The notes beneath the pieces were generated by a model. The model saw nothing but the letters and a program-made list of their open reading frames with translations. It had not been told where the DNA came from and ran no database searches. A stretch of 10,509 bases of DNA from an uncultured bacterium (GTDB lineage Bacteria > Bacillota > Clostridia > Oscillospirales > Ruminococcaceae). Shown here in pieces: positions 6,132-10,509 of this stretch. The stretch is from positions 1 through 10,509 of the forward strand of contig CAJMQZ010000069.1 in the NCBI GenBank assembly GCA_905215595.1, in the 5' to 3' direction. Both the position numbers and the translations under genes were made by a program. Numbering within the stretch: position 1 is the stretch's first letter; each line of letters starts with the position of its first letter.

Positions 6132-7916
6132 TCACTTCACCTCCTTTCCGTTCCAGTTCATGGCGCGGGCAGCCGCCGCCACCGGCAGCTGTGCCGTCAG
6201 ACCGGCGGTGTTCTGCGCCGTTTGGGTGCCGCCGGGCTGCTGCGCAAGAGCGGCGGTCAGTCTTGCCATCTGCCCTTGCAGCTGCAACAGCTGCTGCGCC
6301 AGCGTGCCGTTCTGCCGCACCCGGGCGCGCACCTTTTCCACCCCTTCAAAGTCCATCATTTCCAGCGCCGCAAGGGCAGCATCCGCGTTGGCAGGGTCAA
6401 AGAAGCCCAGCTTGTAGCACTCCTTGGCGGTCTCGTTCTGAGACAGGCGGCTGAAGGTGCTCTTTTTGGCGGCGCTGACCACGATATCAAAGACAGGCTC
6501 CCGGCTGCCCAGCTCCACCCCGCCCACGGCGGGCACAGGCTTTGCGCGCAGTCCCTGCGCCGAGAAGGGCACGAACTCGCTCTCGCCGCGCTGCCCGGTG
6601 ATACGGAACACCCGCTGCTCGTCGTAGAACTGCCGCATCAGCTCAATAATGAGGTAGCACTGCCTTGCAAAGGCACGGTAGGCGCTCTTGAGCATATCCC
6701 GGCTCAGCTTGCTGCCCGCCTCCTGCAGTGCGGCGATGGCACTGGCAGCGGTCACGCCGCCGGTGGTGCCGCCCTGCGTCAGGTCGCGGTTGCCGCTGAT
6801 CTCCTTCAGCTCCTCGATGCGGCTGTTGCGGTAGCTCAGGCTGCTGCCCTGCAACCCCGCCGTTTGCAGCGGACGAAAGCTGTCCTCGTTCAGGCGACCC
6901 ACAACGTGCACGATGTCCCGGCTCAGGTCGGCCAGTTCTTCCTCGTTCACACCGGCGGTATCGCTGAGCACATACCGCTGGCGGGAGGCCAGCAGCACGT
7001 TCTCATCCATGGCGTGGTTCATCTTATCAATGGCATTCTGGCAGTCCTTCATCACGTCGATATAGCCGAACCCGGCGGGGGAATCCTCCTCCACGAACAA
7101 CGGGTCGAACACAAAGGGGTACTTGCCGTGGTCGTACAATCCGCGCGCCGCCAGCGCCGGGTCATTCTGGCTGGCATACAGCACCACGCCGTTGCACAGC
7201 TTGCAGTAGTGCAGCCGCAATTTGCCGTTCTCGTCCGGGCGCTTATAGTACCAGTCCACCACCACGCTCTTGTTGGCGGTGGTCTGGCCGTCCTCGTGGA
7301 TGTACCGGGGCACGTCCACCACCCCAGCGGCGTGCCCCGCCAGCTGCGGATACTGCGCGGTCAGCCGGGCAGTGTCCTCTAAACTGAGGTGGAACAGATC
7401 CGGCGAGTCCTGAATATCCTGCACGCCCGGCTCCCAGTAGAGCATCAGCAGGTTGACGCTGCGCACCGCAATGTCGCCCAGTCCGCCCCGCGCCGCCGGG
7501 TCCCAGAAAATGCCGGTAACGCCAGTGCCCTGTTTGAGCTTGCGCCACCAGACATCGCTGTACACCTGCTCGTAATCCGCCTGCTCCAGCACCACCGGCA
7601 GCACGCTGGAAAGTGCCTGCGCTGTGGCTTGGTCGTCTGCCGCCCGGGGCAGCACCATGGGCTCGGGGTAGTTGTCCATGGCATCGGCATGCTTGTTGGC
7701 AATGCTGTTGAACAGCCATCCGCTGGAGGGCTGCGCCTTGCCGGACATCAGCGGGTCGCGGTAGTTTTTCCAGTGTCCCATGCGGAACCACAGCTCGTTA
7801 TCGATCAGGCGCTTGTCCAGCGCCGCCTTGCCTGCCTTGTAGCGCTGCAGCGTCTGCAGCGCAGCCGCCGCCTCTGCCGCGCCGATGGGCAGGCTCTCTG
7901 CTCTTGTATCTTCCAT
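6132..7916 (-). CDS. Portal protein
   Basis: A 594-aa protein. The open frame extends 31 codons further upstream, but I chose ATG 7914-7916. AAAGGAAAG lies before it, the extra codons are out of character (Arg/Gly/Thr-rich), and they would overlap terminase. The portal forms the dodecameric ring at one capsid vertex through which DNA enters and leaves. Support includes the acidic-aromatic start (LIDNELWFRMGHWKNYRDPL, 37-56) and NSIANKHADAMDNYPEP (70-86). Further support is QGTGVTGIFWDP (129-140), the long hinge-helix region NAIDKMNHAMDENVLLASR (294-312), and GNRDLTQGG with TAASAIAALQEAG (375-401), a signature of portals in this group. The C-terminal end is Gln/Ala-rich with a coiled-coil look (QQLLQLQGQMARLTAALAQQ). 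Size and gene order suit portals of short-tailed phages. It follows terminase by 25 nt. Confidence 0.93.
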   Translation of the reverse strand: MEDTRAESLPIGAAEAAAALQTLQRYKAGKAALDKRLIDNELWFRMGHWKNYRDPLMSGKAQPSSGWLFNSIANKHADAMDNYPEPMVLPRAADDQATAQALSSVLPVVLEQADYEQVYSDVWWRKLKQGTGVTGIFWDPAARGGLGDIAVRSVNLLMLYWEPGVQDIQDSPDLFHLSLEDTARLTAQYPQLAGHAAGVVDVPRYIHEDGQTTANKSVVVDWYYKRPDENGKLRLHYCKLCNGVVLYASQNDPALAARGLYDHGKYPFVFDPLFVEEDSPAGFGYIDVMKDCQNAIDKMNHAMDENVLLASRQRYVLSDTAGVNEEELADLSRDIVHVVGRLNEDSFRPLQTAGLQGSSLSYRNSRIEELKEISGNRDLTQGGTTGGVTAASAIAALQEAGSKLSRDMLKSAYRAFARQCYLIIELMRQFYDEQRVFRITGQRGESEFVPFSAQGLRAKPVPAVGGVELGSREPVFDIVVSAAKKSTFSRLSQNETAKECYKLGFFDPANADAALAALEMMDFEGVEKVRARVRQNGTLAQQLLQLQGQMARLTAALAQQPGGTQTAQNTAGLTAQLPVAAAARAMNWNGKEVK

Positions 7917-7941
7917 AGTTCTTTCCTTTCTGTCCTGTTTT

Positions 7942-9387
7942 TCAGATGCGGTAGAACCGCGCCTGCCGGTGCAGCTCCAGCGGGTCGTCCGGCCTTGGCG
8001 GCGCGGCAAAAGTCTCGGGCGGGCTGATGGGATGCTCCATCAGCACATAGCGGCACTCGTCGTAGATGTGATCCTCCTGCCGGGTGTCGATATCCTCCAC
8101 ATTGCTCTCGTCGTACACAAGGTTCGGCAGGGTACGGATAAAATGCTTGCAGCTGCTGAACACCTGCAGCATCGGCCGTCCGTCCGGCGCAAACCGCAGC
8201 CGGTAGTGGAACTGCATCTTGCCTGCCAGTCGGGTGTGGTCCCCGGGCTGCCAGTGCAAAAAATGCGGACTGCGCTCCATCATGGCCGCAATGCTCTCGC
8301 CCCGGCTTTCGTCAAAGATGGCGGGGTCTGCCACTCCGTGGATCACCCTGCCCCGCAGCAGCGGGTCGTTCTGCTCTGCCTCCCGGATGCGCTTGGCCTG
8401 CTCCACCGGGTCGATGCGCAGACCCTCGTTGGGACGTCCGGTGCAGCCGTACAGCTCCTTGATGCGGTACAGCCGCCCCTCCTCGTCCACCGCATACCAC
8501 CCCACCGAAAAGGGCTTGGAAAAGCCAAAGTCGTACCCGCGCCAGATGGGCCAGTGCTTGGGGATGGCAAAGGGCGCGATGACGTGGGTCCAGCGCTGAT
8601 CCTGATAATGTGCCGGGTCGTTGCGCCATTCGGTGAACACCTGCCCGGAAAAGCTGTCCCAGCTGCCGTAGAGCAGCGCCTGCTTTTCCGCCTCCGGCAG
8701 ACTGGCAAGGCTTGCCAGATACCCGGGGTCGTTGGCCAGCAGGGCAGGGTTATCGAACACGCTGGACGGGATGAATACCCGCGCCCGCTCCATCTGCTGG
8801 TCGGTGCCGTCCGGCAGGCGCACCGTGACCGTTTCCACAATAGGCGTGCCGGGCGGGGCGGGGGTGATGAACCGCGCCTTCACCCAGCCGTGACCGATGC
8901 CGCCGGGGTTGGTGGTAGCACGCATATACACCCGGGTGCCCGGCCCGGTGGGGCGGTTGCGGCTCATCATGTAGCTGTACTCGTCCCACTCAAAGTGGGT
9001 CAGCTCGTCAAAGCCGATAAAATCGTAGGCTTTGCCCTGATAGTTGGTGCGGTCCTTGGTGTACTGCATGGAGCCAAACCAGATCTTCGCCCCGCTGGGA
9101 AAGACCCATACATGGGAGGTAGCGTTGTACTGCGCCTCCGGGAAAGCCCGGCGGTAATACAGTTGGCTCTTATCCACAAGGTCGGAAAGCTGCGGGTAGG
9201 TTTTGCGCAGGATCAGCGCCCGGTAATGCGGGATGTGCACCTGCCGCAGCGCCTCGATGAGCAGTGCATCGCTCTTGCCGCCGCCCGCAGCGCCGCCGTA
9301 CAGCGCCTCCGGCTCCGGTCTGCGCATAAATTCCAGCTGCCGGGGCTGCGGCTTCCACACAATGACTGCCCGCTCGGTTCTGTTCAT
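7942..9387 (-). CDS. terL: Terminase large subunit (packaging ATPase and nuclease)
   Basis: A 481-aa protein. ATG 9385-9387 overlaps the preceding stop codon as ATGA, and CAGGAGG precedes it by 7 nt. A longer in-frame start is rejected because it would read through the upstream gene in another frame. The ATPase half has a Walker A loop (GGAAGGGKS, 31-39), an adenine/Q-type WKPQPRQLEF near the start, Walker B with catalytic Glu (YDFIGFDE, 121-128), and the coupling motif ATTNPGG (157-163). The RNase H-like nuclease half has the expected acidic residues: Asp286 in RGYDFGF, Asp354 in GVADPAIF, and Asp443 in EDHIYDECRY. The motifs are complete, so the enzyme is probably active. It cuts concatemeric phage DNA and drives it through the portal into the prohead. 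Confidence 0.97.
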   Translation of the reverse strand: MNRTERAVIVWKPQPRQLEFMRRPEPEALYGGAAGGGKSDALLIEALRQVHIPHYRALILRKTYPQLSDLVDKSQLYYRRAFPEAQYNATSHVWVFPSGAKIWFGSMQYTKDRTNYQGKAYDFIGFDELTHFEWDEYSYMMSRNRPTGPGTRVYMRATTNPGGIGHGWVKARFITPAPPGTPIVETVTVRLPDGTDQQMERARVFIPSSVFDNPALLANDPGYLASLASLPEAEKQALLYGSWDSFSGQVFTEWRNDPAHYQDQRWTHVIAPFAIPKHWPIWRGYDFGFSKPFSVGWYAVDEEGRLYRIKELYGCTGRPNEGLRIDPVEQAKRIREAEQNDPLLRGRVIHGVADPAIFDESRGESIAAMMERSPHFLHWQPGDHTRLAGKMQFHYRLRFAPDGRPMLQVFSSCKHFIRTLPNLVYDESNVEDIDTRQEDHIYDECRYVLMEHPISPPETFAAPPRPDDPLELHRQARFYRI

Positions 9388-9671
9388 TCCTTCTCCTCCT
9401 GTTCCACCGGCGGCAGCAGCACCACGCCGCACTCTGTCCCTTCCAGCTCTGTGCCCTGATCGTTCAGGGTCTTTACCACGCCCGCCAGATCCTTGAGCAC
9501 GGCGGTAGCCTCCTTCAGCCCCTTCATCATCCCGGGGTCGGGGGTGTTTTCCCGCCGGGCGGCCTTCTGCCGCTCGTTCAGCTCCTTCACCTCCTGCGCC
9601 AGCAGGGTGCTCAGGGTGTCGGCGGCGCGGTTCAGGCTCTTCAGCCCGGCGGCGGGCTTTGTCTGCCCCAT
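9384..9671 (-). CDS. Small protein in the terminase small subunit position
   Basis: A 95-aa protein with ATG 9669-9671 after AAAGGAGGAAG. It overlaps the terminase large subunit start by 4 bp, so the two are likely translationally coupled. It shows a helical, Lys/Glu-rich region (GLKSLNRAADTLSTLLAQEV, then KELNERQKAARREN), a second helix (GMMKGLKEATAVLKDLAGVV), and a C-terminal ECGVVLLPPVEQEEKE. The hydrophobic VVLLP then acidic tail resembles the C-terminal ends of many terminase small subunits. I see no clear helix-turn-helix, which small subunits usually have for binding pac/cos DNA, and the protein is short for this role. Position makes terminase small subunit most likely; a terminase accessory protein is the alternative. 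Confidence 0.6.
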   Translation of the reverse strand: MGQTKPAAGLKSLNRAADTLSTLLAQEVKELNERQKAARRENTPDPGMMKGLKEATAVLKDLAGVVKTLNDQGTELEGTECGVVLLPPVEQEEKE

Positions 9672-9794
9672 GATGTTCTTCCTCCTTTCGTCCGGTGTCC
9701 CGGGCTCTGTACACAGGATATCACCCGCCCGCCGTGCCCGACAGTGTGCACTTTTGCAGGGCCAGCGGGTATTTTTGCGCAGTTGTTTTCCTTT

Positions 9795-9809
9795 CTGTAT
9801 ATTTTACAG
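9795..9809. repeat. Perfect 15-bp inverted repeat, possible operator
   Basis: CTGTA TATTT TACAG has perfect 5-nt arms around a 5-nt spacer. It lies 124 nt upstream of the first phage gene. On the minus strand it overlaps TATACA, which could be the -10 element of a weak late promoter with TTGCGC 15 nt upstream (short spacing). The CTG-N9-CAG form resembles a LexA box of proteobacteria but is one base short, and Firmicutes LexA uses a different site. It may bind a phage regulator; chance is not excluded. Confidence 0.3.
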
Positions 9810-10101
9810 TTTCAAAGCGCAACGAATCTGCGTCAGTTTTATCTTCCCGGTCGGCATAGCACGCAGAAAACGGCCGCTCGTATTTCGGGCGCTTCCCACA
9901 AAAACGTTCGCCGCGCACTGCCCGCCCTATCACTATAAAGGTACAGTGCCGCCCCACCCGGGGAGTAAACATTTTTCTCGACCCGTGTTGTTTTTCCCTT
10001 CCGGTAAGCGTGTATAAAAGGCGTTTTCTTTCCGCTGTGTAGTATCCCTGAAAATATCTTTCAAGAAATGTATCGCCCCTTTTCGTGTTTTTTTAGCAGT
10101 C

Positions 10102-10170
10102 ATGCAACATTCAGTCATGTTCAAGCATGTTTTTTTACATACCTTCATCATATTTGTATGTTGGTTGCAT
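10102..10170. repeat. Nested inverted repeats in the AT-rich leader region
   Basis: The outer arms are ATGCAAC (10102-10108) and GTTGCAT (10164-10170). The inner arms are ACATAC (10137-10142) and GTATGT (10156-10161). Both are perfect and nested, so the DNA or a transcript through it could fold into a forked stem. A T-run (10130-10136) sits between the left arms. Two CAGTCATG copies overlap the left side. Function is unknown; possibilities are a regulator site, an attachment-site core region or chance in AT-rich DNA. Confidence 0.35.
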
Positions 10171-10274
10171 CGGTATGAAAAATTGTGATAATTCGCGAAA
10201 AGATTTTGTAACCTTTGGTCCGCTTTTGTAGAAACGTAACAAAACATTTGCACTAATCTTGTGAACTTATTCTC

Positions 10275-10304
10275 TTGCGGAACACCCCCACACAAAGGTA
10301 TAAT
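10275..10304 (+). promoter_or_regulatory. Sigma-A-type promoter for the lipoprotein gene
   Basis: A perfect TATAAT -10 box (10299-10304) follows TTGCGG (10275-10280, three of six matches to the -35 consensus) with an 18-nt spacer. Transcription would start near 10311, giving a leader of about 72 nt before the ATG at 10383. The leader contains CTGTGA twice (10341 and 10352), 11 nt apart, which might be a regulator site. The ribosome binding site AAGGAG is at 10368-10373. Confidence 0.75.
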
Positions 10305-10382
10305 ACTGTCAGGGATTACGGACACATGCGACAAATGCGTCTGTGAATATGCTGTGACACACAAATGAAGGAGATTACTATT

Positions 10383-10509
10383 ATGAAAATGATTTCTCGT
10401 CGCGACTTCCTGAAAGCTTCCGCTGTTGTGGGCGCTACCGCTGCTATGACCGCTTGCGGCGGCTCTTCCTCCACCAGCACCGCTGCTTCCAGCGTTGCTT
10501 CTTCCACCG
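10383..10509 (+). CDS. Tat-type lipoprotein, N-terminal part; probably an ABC transporter substrate-binding protein
   Basis: Only the first 42 codons are in the window, and the frame is open at the right edge. ATG 10383-10385 has AAGGAG 9 nt upstream and a good promoter. The N terminus has a twin-arginine signal (SRRDFLK, residues 5-11), a short hydrophobic stretch (AVVGATAAMTA), and a lipobox-like MTAC with Cys25 as the predicted lipidation site. A Ser/Thr/Ala linker follows (GGSSSTSTAASSVASST). This is the usual layout of sugar- or solute-binding lipoproteins of clostridial gut bacteria, in particular Faecalibacterium. The protein would be exported folded by Tat, anchored on the outer face of the membrane, and deliver a ligand to an ABC permease. 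The ligand cannot be told from this fragment. It is a host gene, divergent from the phage operon. Confidence 0.85.
   Translation, partial: MKMISRRDFLKASAVVGATAAMTACGGSSSTSTAASSVASST

Larger units (their letters stand above)
9672..10274. other. Long intergenic region between the phage operon and host gene
   Basis: About 600 bases with no convincing gene. The left part (to about 9960) has phage-like mixed composition, and the right part (about 10020-10270) is clearly AT-rich. Candidate elements are an inverted repeat CTGTA-N5-TACAG (9795-9809), a TGAAA-N5-TTTCA repeat (10049-10063), and CAGTCATG direct repeats (10097-10104 and 10112-10119, with a variant CAAGCATG at 10122-10129). There are also nested inverted arms ATGCAAC (10102-10108) / GTTGCAT (10164-10170) around ACATAC (10137-10142) / GTATGT (10156-10161), and two TTTTGTA copies 20 nt apart (10204, 10224). 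The short open frames here lack ribosome binding sites and recognisable protein character. The region must hold a promoter for the phage operon unless transcription enters from elsewhere, and it could contain a prophage end. Confidence 0.5.

Noticed and set aside
4130..6454. 774-codon plus-strand open frame
   Set aside because: It runs antisense across the capsid, protease-scaffold and portal genes, which are clearly recognised on the other strand. It is a GC-rich shadow frame without protein character.
7917..8009. 31-residue N-terminal extension of the portal protein
   Set aside because: It overlaps the terminase 3' end and lacks portal-like character. ATG 7914-7916 has a ribosome binding site.
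9388..9714. N-terminal extension of the terminase large subunit
   Set aside because: The extra residues are Arg/Gly/Glu-rich and come from the alternative frame of the 95-aa gene. The ATGA overlap with a good binding site marks the real start.
9795..9809. LexA (SOS) box
   Set aside because: CTG-N9-CAG is one base shorter than the proteobacterial box, and Firmicutes LexA binds a different sequence. It was kept only as an unnamed inverted repeat.
9721..9972. 83-codon minus-strand frame upstream of the first phage gene
   Set aside because: It has only GAGAAAA before the ATG, no recognisable domain, and covers candidate regulatory repeats. A real small gene is not fully excluded.
9933..10364. 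143-codon minus-strand frame in the AT-rich intergenic region
   Set aside because: It runs across the predicted promoter of the host gene, has no good binding site and looks like random translation (many Cys, His, Thr).

Overview
The window is GC-rich Gram-positive DNA. It holds the packaging, head and connector genes of a tailed (pro)phage on the minus strand, running right to left from about 9671 to 79. At the right edge is the start of an ordinary host gene on the plus strand. Strong AGGAGG-type ribosome binding sites, LQLFA-type protein cleavage motifs (the Firmicutes L27/Prp system) and a Tat-type lipoprotein with a Ser/Thr/Ala-rich linker all point to a clostridial gut bacterium. Faecalibacterium or a close relative is my best guess, from general resemblance only.

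Layout in transcription order: a small protein in the terminase-small-subunit position (9384-9671); terminase large subunit (7942-9387, 4-bp overlap); portal (6132-7916); a Prp cysteine protease fused to a scaffold-like protein (5204-6130); an N4-gp56-family major capsid protein (4181-5179); a 70-aa head-associated protein (3958-4170); an intrinsic terminator (3902-3938); a helical connector/adaptor candidate (3500-3883); a large beta-rich nozzle/tail-tube-B-like protein (1607-3487); a 61-aa helical protein (1434-1619); and a Gln/Tyr/Ala-rich structural or ejection-protein candidate (79-1419). No tube protein or long tape measure is seen here, and the order portal, scaffold, coat, adaptor, nozzle suits a short-tailed (podovirus-like) particle.

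The main point of interest is the maturation system. Residues 1 to about 112 of the protein upstream of the capsid gene look like a complete Prp protease, with catalytic-type His24 and Cys36. Right at the domain boundary lies a Prp-type cleavage site (MDLQLFA, then EGE). The same kind of site (NIQLFA, then DAQ) lies at the N terminus of the capsid protein. This predicts a phage-encoded Prp that frees itself from its scaffold and trims the coat protein. In Staphylococcus phage 80alpha the host Prp does the equivalent job.

The roughly 700-bp region from 9672 to 10382 has no convincing gene. It separates the phage operon from the divergently transcribed host lipoprotein gene, becomes AT-rich to the right, and carries several inverted and direct repeats plus a good sigma-A-type promoter for the lipoprotein gene. 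A prophage boundary may lie here, but no attachment site could be shown.
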